A DNA stretch of 32,488 nt from ZC4RG20 sp964518995 (GCA_964518995.1 CAZFJU010000015.1:1-32488); one strand, 5' to 3'; counted from the first letter of the stretch, positions 1 to 7,634 are shown. Made by a program: numbers and translations. Notes: generated by a model not told the origin, from the letters alone.

Positions 1-591
1 CGAATCGGCCGCACCGGGCGGCACCGTGTCTGGAGCCGACGGCTCGGCCGGCTCAGACGGTGGCGGTGGCGCGAGCGGCTCCGGCGGCTCGGCGGGCGGC
101 GTCTCCGGCGGCAGCGTGGACGTCGGCGGCTCGGACGTCGGCGCGGGCGGCTGCGACGGCTCGGCGGATTGCGTCTCCGGCGGGGGCGGCTGCGACGGCT
201 CGGCGGATTGCGTCTCCGGCGGGGGCGGCGACTCGGGCGGCTGCGCGGCTTCGCCGGCCGCTTCCGAGCGCATCACGGCGGTGGGCTCCGATACCGGCTC
301 GGATGGAGTCGGCGCGGGCGACACAGCGGGCGCGGGCGCCGGCAGACGGAGCGCGCCGAGCCAGATCACCGACTCCGGCGCCGGCTCGGGCTCGGCAAGC
401 CGCGGCGCCCGCTCGGGCCAGTCGACCCGAGCCACAATGACAAGCACCAGCGCATGCAGCGCGAACGAGCAGGCACAGGCAAGGAGCCTGCCGCGAGTGC
501 TTATTCGGCGCGCGGCTCGGCCCCCTGGCTGCAGCCGAGTTCCGTTACACTGAGCCGCCGGTATCGGCCGACCGGATGGGGAGAAGCGCAT
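1..591 (-). CDS. TonB/TolA-like energy-transducer protein, N-terminal part, runs off left edge
   Basis: The minus strand is open for 197 codons from an ATG at 591 to the window edge without a stop. After a basic N-terminus it has one hydrophobic segment reading SFALHALVLVIV, which carries the Ser-x-x-x-His spacing of the TonB membrane anchor. It is followed by a long Pro/Glu/Ala/Ser-rich periplasmic stretch with PPPPET and EPSQP runs, typical of the TonB linker. The C-terminal receptor-binding domain would lie outside the window, so TolA or another proline-rich anchored protein is possible. A TonB would power outer-membrane receptors such as the one at 22564. The start is uncertain: no Shine-Dalgarno is visible, and the ATG overlaps the start codon of the divergent gene. 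The plus-strand Gly-rich reading here is an artefact of the proline codons. Confidence 0.6.
   Translation of the reverse strand, partial: MRFSPSGRPIPAAQCNGTRLQPGGRAARRISTRGRLLACACSFALHALVLVIVARVDWPERAPRLAEPEPAPESVIWLGALRLPAPAPAVSPAPTPSEPVSEPTAVMRSEAAGEAAQPPESPPPPETQSAEPSQPPPPETQSAEPSQPPAPTSEPPTSTLPPETPPAEPPEPLAPPPPSEPAEPSAPDTVPPGAADS
151..228. repeat. Perfect 39-bp tandem duplication inside the proline-rich linker
   Basis: Positions 151-189 and 190-228 are identical. The period is 39 bp, so the duplication adds 13 residues in frame (PPPPETQSAEPSQ register) to the TonB-like protein on the minus strand. This looks like recent slippage expansion of a low-complexity spacer. Confidence 0.9.
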
Positions 592-1186
592 GGTAATGCA
601 ACGAGTCGTACGTGAATTACTGATCGGCGCAGCGCTGCTGTGCCCGATGGTCGCGGGCGCGCAGCCCAGCGGAAGCGAGCTCTCGGCGATGCTCGCTTGT
701 GCCGACATCGAGCGCGAGATCTTGCGCCTCGAGTGCTACGACAATGCGGTCGCGGCGATTCGCGCTACGGCGCCTGCCGCGAGCCCGCGCGCGGCGGAGC
801 AGCCTCCGGCAGCAGCGCGCTCAGCGCCGCAGATCGGCGGCGAATCGGCCGCACCGGTCGCCAGCAATTCGGCCGCGCCGGTCATGGCCGAGCGTACCCT
901 GCCCGGGCCTGCACAGTCGAGCGCCGCCGCCCGGGACGCGAGCCGCGAACCGGAAACCCGCGCTCGCGAGCGCCAGGTGACCGTGGTGGAGGTCCGAACC
1001 GGCGTCCCGGGACGAGCCGTGTTCCTCACCAATGACGGCGAAGAATTCGTGCAGACGAGCGGGCCGTCGCGCATGTACCTTCCGCAAGTGCCGTTCCAAG
1101 CGAGCCTCCGGCCCGGCGCGGTCGGCGGGTTATTCCTCACGCCCGACGACTCTCGCAACCGTATTCGCGTGTCGGCCCGCGATTGA
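590..1186 (+). CDS. Secreted protein with TagO/VasI-like RLxCYD motif, function unknown
   Basis: A 198-residue protein with an N-terminal signal peptide (hydrophobic residues 10-20, probable cleavage after VAGA). It is followed by CADIEREILRLECYD (37-51), the two-cysteine RLxCYD pattern seen in type VI secretion-associated VasI/TagO-like proteins and in unrelated periplasmic proteins. Residues 58-125 are Ala/Pro/Ser-rich and probably disordered. Residues 128-198 form a compact beta-rich tail. A GGGGAG ribosome site lies about 7 bases before the ATG at 590; a second in-frame ATG at 596 is possible. No type VI genes are nearby, so a T6SS role is not supported. Exported location is likely; function is unknown. 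Confidence 0.8.
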   Translation: MVMQRVVRELLIGAALLCPMVAGAQPSGSELSAMLACADIEREILRLECYDNAVAAIRATAPAASPRAAEQPPAAARSAPQIGGESAAPVASNSAAPVMAERTLPGPAQSSAAARDASREPETRARERQVTVVEVRTGVPGRAVFLTNDGEEFVQTSGPSRMYLPQVPFQASLRPGAVGGLFLTPDDSRNRIRVSARD

Positions 1187-1251
1187 TGCGGGCCTAAGCT
1201 TGTAACCGCCGAATCGGCGATCGAGGCTCGGCTCGTGGGCTGTAAGCCGAA

Positions 1252-2211
1252 TCAGCTGTTGGGGCTCGGCGGCTTCACGGCCCAGAGCACGAGCGCATAG
1301 GCGTAGCGGTCGTCCCAGCGCGTCCCTTTCTCGCGTCCCGGCAGACGCCGATAGCGGCGCTTCCCGGGCCGCGGACCGGCAGCCGCCGCGGCCTGATCAG
1401 CGCCCGGGTTGGCCTCCTGGTCGGTATTCGTTGCGGGGCTTTCAGCGGCGCTCGGCGGCGGCTGTCCACTGTGCTCCGCTGTCGCCAGGATCGCCTCTGG
1501 GCCGCCTGGCTCGGACGATTCCGCAGCCTTCTTCTTGCGGCGCGGAAACCATTTCAGCGGGTTCAGGAATTTTTTCGAGCGCCACAGCGAGTCGCCGAAG
1601 AAGCCATATTCGCTGATGCCGAGGCTCGCGCATTGCGCTTCGAGCTCCCGCCGTGAGAACGGGTATTCCTCACCGATCGTCCAGCGCCCCGTGTGCTCCG
1701 TGATCCATTTGTAGAGCCGATACGGCGGGTTGTACGCATTCGGCACGGAGATGAACGCGAGCCCGCCTTCCTTCAGCACATCGAAATGAGCTTTGACGAT
1801 CGCTTCGCGCGCGGGACCGACAAAATGCTCGGCAAGCCCGAAAGACATCGAGACGTGATACTGCCCGATGTGCTGCGGCTCCAGCTGCAGCGCGTCTTGC
1901 AGCACGAGGTCGACCGGCAGGTCGAGGTTCGCAAAAACGCGCCGCGAGCGCTGCAGCGCGATCTCCGAATAGTCCAGAACCGACACGCGCGCGCCGCGCG
2001 CGGCCATCAATGCCGCATTAGTGCCGCGCCCGGCGCCGAGCTCGATCACGGCGAGTGCGTCGAAGGCTGCAAAACGCTCGAGAATCTTCGCCTCCATCCG
2101 CTGCCAGCGAATCAGCCGCTCTTCCTTTGCGACGGCGTAGAGATCTTTCTCGACCGAGGATGAACGCGTCCAAACGTTATCCCAAAGCTGTGCGGTGTTC
2201 CGTTCCGTCAT
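1252..2211 (-). CDS. SAM-dependent class I methyltransferase with low-complexity insert
   Basis: A 319-residue protein. Residues 55-66 (VIELGAGRGTNA) are motif I of the Rossmann-fold SAM pocket. The acidic residue after strand 2 is D80 (SVLDYS), and a conserved post-motif follows near 118-150 (FGLAEHF, LKEGGLAFISVPN). This resembles the Methyltransf_11/25 type, acting on small molecules or lipids; the substrate cannot be inferred. Residues 224-297 form a basic then Pro/Ala/Glu-rich insert. A short folded-looking end (DRYAYALVLWAVKPP) follows it, as if the linker interrupts the C-terminal strand. The gene lies 22 bp behind the oxidoreductase gene on the same strand and probably shares its transcript. 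Confidence 0.85.
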   Translation of the reverse strand: MTERNTAQLWDNVWTRSSSVEKDLYAVAKEERLIRWQRMEAKILERFAAFDALAVIELGAGRGTNAALMAARGARVSVLDYSEIALQRSRRVFANLDLPVDLVLQDALQLEPQHIGQYHVSMSFGLAEHFVGPAREAIVKAHFDVLKEGGLAFISVPNAYNPPYRLYKWITEHTGRWTIGEEYPFSRRELEAQCASLGISEYGFFGDSLWRSKKFLNPLKWFPRRKKKAAESSEPGGPEAILATAEHSGQPPPSAAESPATNTDQEANPGADQAAAAAGPRPGKRRYRRLPGREKGTRWDDRYAYALVLWAVKPPSPNS

Positions 2212-2233
2212 GGGCTCACTCTCATCGCCAACC

Positions 2234-2944
2234 TCAGGGCTCCCGCCGCAAATGGTAATTGAACGCCTCGCCTCGGGCGCGGGCGTTCGCCCAGACGATC
2301 AGCATCTCCTCGAGCACGTGCGCATAGCGCAGGGGACCGAAGTCGACGACCTCGAAACCCATGCTTTCGGCGAGCTCGGCGATGACGGATTTTGCCTCCT
2401 CTTCATCGCCTGCGATCGGAATCGTGACCGGGCCGCCGGAGCTTTCCGGGTCGATCATGGTGCGGTAGTTGAGCGTGTTGAACGCCTTGACGACGCGCGC
2501 GGCCGGCGCGGCCGCTTGTATCAGCTCGGCATTCGAGCGTTCGCCGGGCACATCGTGGACAAGCCAGCCGTCGTCCGAGCGGCCCACCCGATTGGTCGGA
2601 TCGAGAATGATCTTGCCGGACAAATCACCGAGTTGCCCCGCGAGCTCCTCCGCAATACTGCCCGGCACCGCCAGCACGACGATGGCGGCCGCTGCCGCCG
2701 CCTCCTCCTGCGTCGTGGCCGACGCGCCCTCGCCCGTTTGCTCGACGAGCTCGATGACCTCATCGCGAGCCGGATCACGAGAGCCATAGACGATCGTATG
2801 GCCTTGCGCGGCGAACGCGGGGCCGAGCGCGCTGGCCACCTGGCCGGTGCCAACGATGGCGATCGTCTCGGCCGCGGCAGTGGAATAGACCGCCGCCGAG
2901 CAGATAGCAAACAGACCGGCGAGCAGACGGGTACGAATTCGCAT
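2234..2944 (-). CDS. Exported NAD(P)-binding F420-oxidoreductase-like protein (COG2085 type)
   Basis: A 236-residue protein from the ATG at 2944, chosen because AGAGG lies 9 bases upstream. Longer in-frame starts reach 3046 but add a non-hydrophobic leader. Residues 1-25 form a Sec-type signal peptide ending in TAAA. The Rossmann fold begins immediately after it with IAIVGTGQVASALG (GxGxxA at 32-37). Further family features are the GSRDP strand-2 end and DPTNR, VVKAFNT and IAGDEEEA motifs typical of NADP-dependent F420 reductase-like/NAD-binding proteins. Family members are normally cytoplasmic, so export is unusual; the predicted location is the periplasm. The methyltransferase gene follows 22 bp downstream. 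The reaction is unknown. Confidence 0.8.
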   Translation of the reverse strand: MRIRTRLLAGLFAICSAAVYSTAAAETIAIVGTGQVASALGPAFAAQGHTIVYGSRDPARDEVIELVEQTGEGASATTQEEAAAAAAIVVLAVPGSIAEELAGQLGDLSGKIILDPTNRVGRSDDGWLVHDVPGERSNAELIQAAAPAARVVKAFNTLNYRTMIDPESSGGPVTIPIAGDEEEAKSVIAELAESMGFEVVDFGPLRYAHVLEEMLIVWANARARGEAFNYHLRREP

Positions 2945-3132
2945 GACGAGCATCCTCTGGTTCTGCGATCGAGCGACGGGCCTCGATCTGTTGTCGGACT
3001 CGAAGCGAGTGCAGGGCTCATCATACGATAGCGAAGCCGGGCGCAACCGCCTCGAATCAGGACGGGGCGGCCTGCAGCCGGGTCTTCTATAATCCGGGGC
3101 TCACCGAGCCGCTTGTTGCATGGGGGAGAATA

Positions 3133-4773
3133 ATGAAACGGAATAGCTCGAGCCTCGATCGCAGAGCCTTCATCCACGGGGGCGCTGCAGTCGGCGCCGC
3201 GTTGACTTTCGGCGGCTTGCCGGCGCTATCGTTCGGGCAGGATCGCCGGCTCGCGACCATCGGCGGTATCGCCAAGACTCACGCTGGCCGCGTCCGCGGA
3301 TTGTTGCGGGACGGCGTGCAGCAATTCTGGTCCGTGCCGTATGGTGCGCCGACATCGGGCGCGAACCGCTTCATGCCGCCACAGCCGCCCGCGCCGTGGT
3401 CGGGCGTCCGGGATCATTTCGAGATCGCGTTCGCCGCCCCGATAGAGCCCGGGGCCGTCGAGCCGGCGCCGGTCGTGACCGCGCTGAATCGCCTCACGCC
3501 GTCGAGCGAAGACTGTCTCACCGTCAACGTATTTACCCCCGGGCTCGACGCGAAGGCGCGGCCGGTGATGGTGTGGATGCACGGCGGAGGCTTCTCAGCC
3601 GGCTCCGGCAACTATCTGCTCTATGACGGCACGAACCTCGCGAAGAAAGAAGACGTCGTCGTCGTCTCGGTGAACCACCGCTTGAATATTTTCGGCTTCC
3701 TGCACCTCGCGGATCTTGGCGGCGAGAAATGGGCGCACGCCACCAACGCCGGCATTCAGGATCTCGTCGCCGCGCTCGCCTGGGTCCGCGACAACATCGA
3801 AGGCTTCGGCGGCGATCCGCAACGCGTCACGATCTTCGGGCAATCCGGCGGCGGCGGTAAGACCACGACCGTGATGGCGATGCCGTCGGCGCAAGGCTTG
3901 TTCCATCGCTCGATCGCGCAAAGCGGCTATGCGTTCCGCGGCCAGCCGGCCGACGATGCGACGGAGGGCGCAGAGCAGCTGCTGCGTCGGCTCGGGCTGC
4001 GCAACGACCAGCTCGACCGGCTGCAGCAGATCGACTATCGCGAGATTCAGGCGGCGTTCTATACGGCTCCGAGAATCCCCCGGCTCGGCAATGGGCCGGT
4101 CATCGACGGCCGCATTCTGCCTCGTCATCAGTGGGACCCGACGGCGCCTTCGTTCTCTGCGGACGTCCCGTTCATGACGGGGTCGACCGAAACGGAGGAC
4201 GGCTGGCTCGGCCCTGCCGAGTATGATCTCGCCGACGAGGACATGCTTGATCGGTTCACGAATCGGATTGCGAACGGTGACGCGGCCGAGGGTCAGCGGC
4301 TGATCGAGCTCTACCGGCGCACCTATCCGGACCGCCGCAATCAGATGCTCTGGCTCACCGCCGACGCGGATAACACCCGACGCTGGAGCTCGCAGGAGCT
4401 GTGTCGACTGAGACACGCGCAGAACAGCGCGCCGGCATACCTATATTTCTTCGACTGGCATTCACCGGTGCACGACGATCGGATGGGCTCGTATCACACA
4501 CTCGATATCCCGTTCGTGTTCTACAACCTGGACATCGGGGCGTCGATGACCGGCTCGGCCCAATCGCGCTATGAGCTCGGCCATGTGATGAGCGCAGCGT
4601 GGGCGGCGTTCGCACGAACGGGCAATCCTAACCATGCCGACATGCCGAGTTGGCCCCCGTTCGACCCGGAGCGCTACCCGACGATGATGTTCGGCGACAC
4701 CGTGCGCATGCGCAACGACCCGAACCGCGAAACCCGCCTCGAAATCGAGGCGCTGAAGAAGCGCGCGTCCTAA
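3133..4773 (+). CDS. Tat-exported type-B carboxylesterase
   Basis: A 546-residue alpha/beta hydrolase of the carboxylesterase type B (COesterase) family, normal length. The N-terminus has a twin-arginine motif (DRRAFI, residues 9-14) and a hydrophobic stretch, so Tat export is predicted. The oxyanion loop HGGGF is at 150-154. The nucleophile elbow is GQSGGG with Ser238, rather than the usual GESAGG. The acid is probably Glu353 or Glu355 in GSTETED, and the histidine is His455 in SYHTLDIPFVF. GGGGAG sits about 5 bases before the ATG. It would hydrolyse esters in the periplasm; the substrate is unknown. A second esterase gene lies just beyond the RAYT element in the same orientation, so the two may once have been neighbours. 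Confidence 0.93.
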   Translation: MKRNSSSLDRRAFIHGGAAVGAALTFGGLPALSFGQDRRLATIGGIAKTHAGRVRGLLRDGVQQFWSVPYGAPTSGANRFMPPQPPAPWSGVRDHFEIAFAAPIEPGAVEPAPVVTALNRLTPSSEDCLTVNVFTPGLDAKARPVMVWMHGGGFSAGSGNYLLYDGTNLAKKEDVVVVSVNHRLNIFGFLHLADLGGEKWAHATNAGIQDLVAALAWVRDNIEGFGGDPQRVTIFGQSGGGGKTTTVMAMPSAQGLFHRSIAQSGYAFRGQPADDATEGAEQLLRRLGLRNDQLDRLQQIDYREIQAAFYTAPRIPRLGNGPVIDGRILPRHQWDPTAPSFSADVPFMTGSTETEDGWLGPAEYDLADEDMLDRFTNRIANGDAAEGQRLIELYRRTYPDRRNQMLWLTADADNTRRWSSQELCRLRHAQNSAPAYLYFFDWHSPVHDDRMGSYHTLDIPFVFYNLDIGASMTGSAQSRYELGHVMSAAWAAFARTGNPNHADMPSWPPFDPERYPTMMFGDTVRMRNDPNRETRLEIEALKKRAS

Positions 4774-4780
4774 CCCGGCC

Positions 4781-5056
4781 GAAATGGGGTCAGAGCCCAA
4801 TTAGCCAGCTAAATGAAGCTAAATGGGGTCAGAGCCGAATTNNNNNNNNNNNNNNNNNNNNNNNNNNNNNNNNNNNNNNNNNNNNNNNNNNNNNNNNNNN
4901 NNNNNNNNNNNNNNNNNNNNNNNNNNNNNNNNNNNNNNNNNGGGTCAGAGCCCAATTAGCCAGCTAAATGAAGCTAAATGGGGTCAGAGCCGAATTAGAG
5001 TTCAATGCTCCTGAAACGGGGTCGGCGCCCATCAGAGGTAAATGGGCTCTGACCCC
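4781..5056. repeat. REP-like repeat cluster (GGGGTCAGAGCC core), left side of RAYT element
   Basis: The 12-bp core GGGGTCAGAGCC occurs at 4786-4797, 4825-4836 and 4980-4991, plus an 11-base truncated copy at 4942-4952 against the gap. The inverted core is at 5045-5056. The cores at 4980 and 5045 form a perfect 12-bp inverted pair 53 bases apart. Such short palindromic repeats next to a Y1 transposase gene are the hallmark of REP/RAYT systems. The cluster begins 7 bp after the carboxylesterase stop codon. Confidence 0.85.
4842..4941. other. Assembly gap, 100 N
   Basis: Exactly 100 undetermined bases inside the repeat cluster. The 55 bases before it (4787-4841) and the 55 bases after it (4942-4996) are identical. 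This suggests an unresolved repeat or contigs sharing an assembly k-mer, so the true gap length is unknown. Confidence 0.98.
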
Positions 5057-5111
5057 ATTTAGGCCGCCCCATCCACATGATCGAAGCCCCGGTTCATCAC
5101 CGCGGCGGCTT

Positions 5112-5816
5112 CTAGCTGCGCTCGCGCGGCGGGACACCAGGCCGCCGCCCTCTCCGCTGCTTGCGGACCGGCCGAGCGAGCGAGGTCTCGAGTTCGTTGA
5201 TAAAGTCTTCGCCGCCAGCAGGGTGCCCTGTTCGTATTCCGTCCCGAAACTCTTCGAGCAGGCCGGCGTCGAGACCTTCTTCGACCAGAGCGCGATAACG
5301 GGCCGCGCGGATGCGCGCATTCGGCCCAAGTGCCCGGAACGCTGAATGCGGTGTGATGAGTGGTGAATCTTGAGCGCCCACATTCGCCGAGAAGCTGCTC
5401 CACCTGTATTCACCCGGGTGTCGTACGATCCCCGCACGGACCGGATTGAGCTCGATGTAGCGATAGCACGCGAGCAGGTAGTGTTCCGAGTCGATAGGCG
5501 ACGAGCGGAAGCGGCCTTCCCACAGTGTGCCTGTCCTGCCGACCCGAAGATTGACTGCGGCAACGTAGCGACTGCCCACATGTTGCATCGTTCGAGATAC
5601 GCCGTCCGCGGAACTCGATGTCAGAAGCACATGGACGTGATTCGTCATCAGCACATAGGCGTGCACCTGCGTTTGATAACGGACGCATGCGGCCTTCAGC
5701 AGTGTCAAATACCGCAGGTAGTCGTGCACTGCAAAGAAGGTGCGTGCTCGATTGTGCCCCCGCTGGACGACATGGAGCGTGGTATCGGGGACACATATTC
5801 GCGGTCGCCTCGGCAT
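5112..5816 (-). CDS. REP-associated tyrosine transposase (RAYT), Y1_Tnp superfamily
   Basis: A 234-residue protein from the ATG at 5816, giving the usual family opening MPRRPR...HVVQRGHNR; an upstream ATG at 5849 adds 11 atypical residues. The HUH metal-binding motif is NHVHVLL at residues 59-65 (His60, His62). A helix with YRYIELNPVRAG (118-129) carries the probable catalytic tyrosine. Length and motifs are intact, so the enzyme may be active. Members nick and join single-stranded DNA at REP hairpins. GGGGTCAGAGCC-type repeats flank it on both sides, consistent with its cognate sites. It is oriented opposite to the esterase genes around it. Confidence 0.92.
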   Translation of the reverse strand: MPRRPRICVPDTTLHVVQRGHNRARTFFAVHDYLRYLTLLKAACVRYQTQVHAYVLMTNHVHVLLTSSSADGVSRTMQHVGSRYVAAVNLRVGRTGTLWEGRFRSSPIDSEHYLLACYRYIELNPVRAGIVRHPGEYRWSSFSANVGAQDSPLITPHSAFRALGPNARIRAARYRALVEEGLDAGLLEEFRDGIRTGHPAGGEDFINELETSLARPVRKQRRGRRPGVPPRERS

Positions 5817-5946
5817 GCGCCCTGCATTCTGATGCACCGGCGTGCTCACGCGAAGACGAAAATCCGGTGCAGCGGGGCGGATTCGTCATGCAGGACCGGA
5901 ATGGAACGCGCCGACAAAAGGCTCCACACAAACGGCTCCTCAAAAA

Positions 5947-5990
5947 GGGCTCTGACCCCAATTAACTAAAAGGGCTCTGACCCAATTAAA
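5947..5990. repeat. REP-like repeats, right side of RAYT element
   Basis: Two inverted copies of the core, GGCTCTGACCCC at 5948-5959 and the shortened GGCTCTGACCC at 5973-5983, each followed by an AATTAA context. They mirror the cores at the left end. Confidence 0.85.
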
Positions 5991-6034
5991 CGCTGTACCA
6001 TCAGCGTCGGATGTCATCTGGGGAGACAACAGGA

Positions 6035-7603
6035 ATGACCATGCTTAAGAATCGGCTCGGCTTTGCCATTCGCGCCGCGCTCTGCGTTGCCGCGCCCGCG
6101 GCCGCCGCACCTGCGCTTGCACAGATGGAATGCGCGGATCTGGCCGGCCTCGACTTGCCGGATACAGAGATCACCGCGGCGGAACGAGTCGGATCGGGGA
6201 CGTTCGCGCCGCCCAGCGCAGGCGGGCCGGGCGGCCAAGCTTTCTCGGTGCCGGCAATGTGCCGCGTTGCCGGCGTCGTCTCGCCAGCGATCAAGTTCGA
6301 GGTGTGGTTGCCCGAAGGCGAGGCATGGAACGGCCGTTTCCAGGCGGTCGGCGGCGGCGGTCTCGCCGGTGTGATCAGCTACGCAGCAATGGCCGAAGCG
6401 GTGCGAGACGGCTACGCCTCTGCGTCGACGGACACCGGCCATGAGTCGACCGATAGCACCTGGCTCGGCGACCGGCAGCGGGTCATCGACTACGGCTATC
6501 GCGCCATCCATGAGATGACGACCAAGGCCAAGGCAGTGATCGACGCTCACTACGGCAGCGCGCCCGAATACTCGTATTTCAATGGCTGCTCGACGGGCGG
6601 TCGACAGGGTCTGATGGAAGCCCAGCGGTTCCCCGACGACTATGACGGCATCGTCTCCGGTGCGCCGGTGAACCGGTTCACGCACTTGCATATCGGTCAA
6701 CTCTGGACCGCCCACGCGACCCTAAAGCAGCCGGGAGCGGCGCTGACGGGCGACGATTTCGCGCTGGTCGCGGCCAAAGTCCTCGAGATGTGCGACGCGA
6801 ACGATGGCGTGACGGACGGCATCCTCACCGATCCGCGCACCTGCGACTTTGACCCGGGCATCCTGCAGTGCGAGGCCGAGCAAAGCGAGGGCTGCCTCGC
6901 CGCCCCGAAGATCGAAGCGCTACGGATGGTCTATCAGGGCGCCGTGAATCCGCGCACCGGTGTGCAGATCTATCCCGGCCTCGAACCCGGCGGCGAAGGA
7001 GCGCAGCCGAACAATCCCGGCTGGAGCATGCTGATGAACGGCCGCACCCCGTTCTTTATCGACGAGGCCGTGATCGGCGGGATGACGTTTGAGAACCCGG
7101 ACTACGACTGGCGCACGTTCGACTTCGACCGGGACGTCGAAATCGTTGATGCGAAGCTGTTCGGCGTATTGAACGCAGTCGACCCGGATTTGCGCGACTT
7201 CAAGTCGAACGGCGGCAAGCTGATCGTCTATCACGGCTGGAATGATCCGGGCGTCATGCCGCAGCAGACGATCGACTACTACGACAGCGTCGTCGACTTT
7301 GCGGCGAAGGCCACTGGCGAGGACGGCGCCGCGTTCACGGATGACTACCTGCGCCTCTTCATGATGCCCGGCGTCGGCCACTGCCGCGGCGGAGTCGGTC
7401 CCGATCAGGCCGACTTCATGAGCGCGCTCGTCGCGTGGGTCGAGGAAGGCAAGGCGCCCGAGCGTATTGTCGCGAGCCGGGTGGAGAACGGCGAGACGAC
7501 GATGAGCCGGCCGCTGTGCCCGCACCCGCAAGTGGGGCAGTACGCCGGCAGCGGCGACCCGAACGATGCGCGCAACTTTGCTTGCGCGCTGCCGGAGGAG
7601 TAG
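6035..7603 (+). CDS. Tannase/feruloyl esterase family hydrolase, secreted
   Basis: A 522-residue member of the tannase family (PF07519 type). The ATG at 6035 is preferred: GGGGAG lies 9 bases upstream and the start gives a clean signal peptide ending APALAQ. ATGs at 6011 and 6041 are alternatives. The nucleophile is Ser186 in GCSTGGRQG, the acid is Asp404 in GWNDPG, and the histidine is His449 in GVGHCRGG. The cysteines next to Ser and His (185 and 450) form the family's characteristic CS-D-HC disulphide arrangement. Family members cleave gallate, ferulate or hydroxyethyl-terephthalate esters; the actual substrate cannot be told. The gene starts about 50 bp after the RAYT repeats, so its promoter may have been replaced or altered by the insertion. 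Confidence 0.92.
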   Translation: MTMLKNRLGFAIRAALCVAAPAAAAPALAQMECADLAGLDLPDTEITAAERVGSGTFAPPSAGGPGGQAFSVPAMCRVAGVVSPAIKFEVWLPEGEAWNGRFQAVGGGGLAGVISYAAMAEAVRDGYASASTDTGHESTDSTWLGDRQRVIDYGYRAIHEMTTKAKAVIDAHYGSAPEYSYFNGCSTGGRQGLMEAQRFPDDYDGIVSGAPVNRFTHLHIGQLWTAHATLKQPGAALTGDDFALVAAKVLEMCDANDGVTDGILTDPRTCDFDPGILQCEAEQSEGCLAAPKIEALRMVYQGAVNPRTGVQIYPGLEPGGEGAQPNNPGWSMLMNGRTPFFIDEAVIGGMTFENPDYDWRTFDFDRDVEIVDAKLFGVLNAVDPDLRDFKSNGGKLIVYHGWNDPGVMPQQTIDYYDSVVDFAAKATGEDGAAFTDDYLRLFMMPGVGHCRGGVGPDQADFMSALVAWVEEGKAPERIVASRVENGETTMSRPLCPHPQVGQYAGSGDPNDARNFACALPEE

Positions 7604-7634
7604 CCGCGCGTCTGATTCGGGTTAGGCGTTCCGG

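Larger units (their letters stand above)
4781..5990. mobile_element. RAYT/REP unit inserted between two esterase genes
   Basis: The interval between the outermost REP-like cores contains only the RAYT gene, the repeats and the assembly gap. The left cores read GGGGTCAGAGCC and the right cores read the reverse complement, so the unit has inverted ends. Without it, the carboxylesterase stop and the tannase-family start would lie only tens of bases apart in the same orientation. No classic target-site duplication is evident. Exact boundaries are approximate. Confidence 0.6.

Noticed and set aside
26..615. Gly/Ser-rich and Arg-rich plus-strand open frames over the left edge
   Set aside because: They are the complement of a proline-rich minus-strand frame with a TonB-like anchor; their composition is a codon artefact and none has a ribosome site.
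2195..3031. 278-codon plus-strand frame opposite the Rossmann protein
   Set aside because: It is the shadow of the minus gene, which has clear GxGxxA and family motifs; the plus product has no recognisable domain.
4947..5056. CRISPR-like array suspected from repeated GGGGTCAGAGCC units
   Set aside because: Units are 12 bp, occur in both orientations with irregular spacing and flank a RAYT gene, so they are REP-like rather than CRISPR repeats; no cas gene is present.
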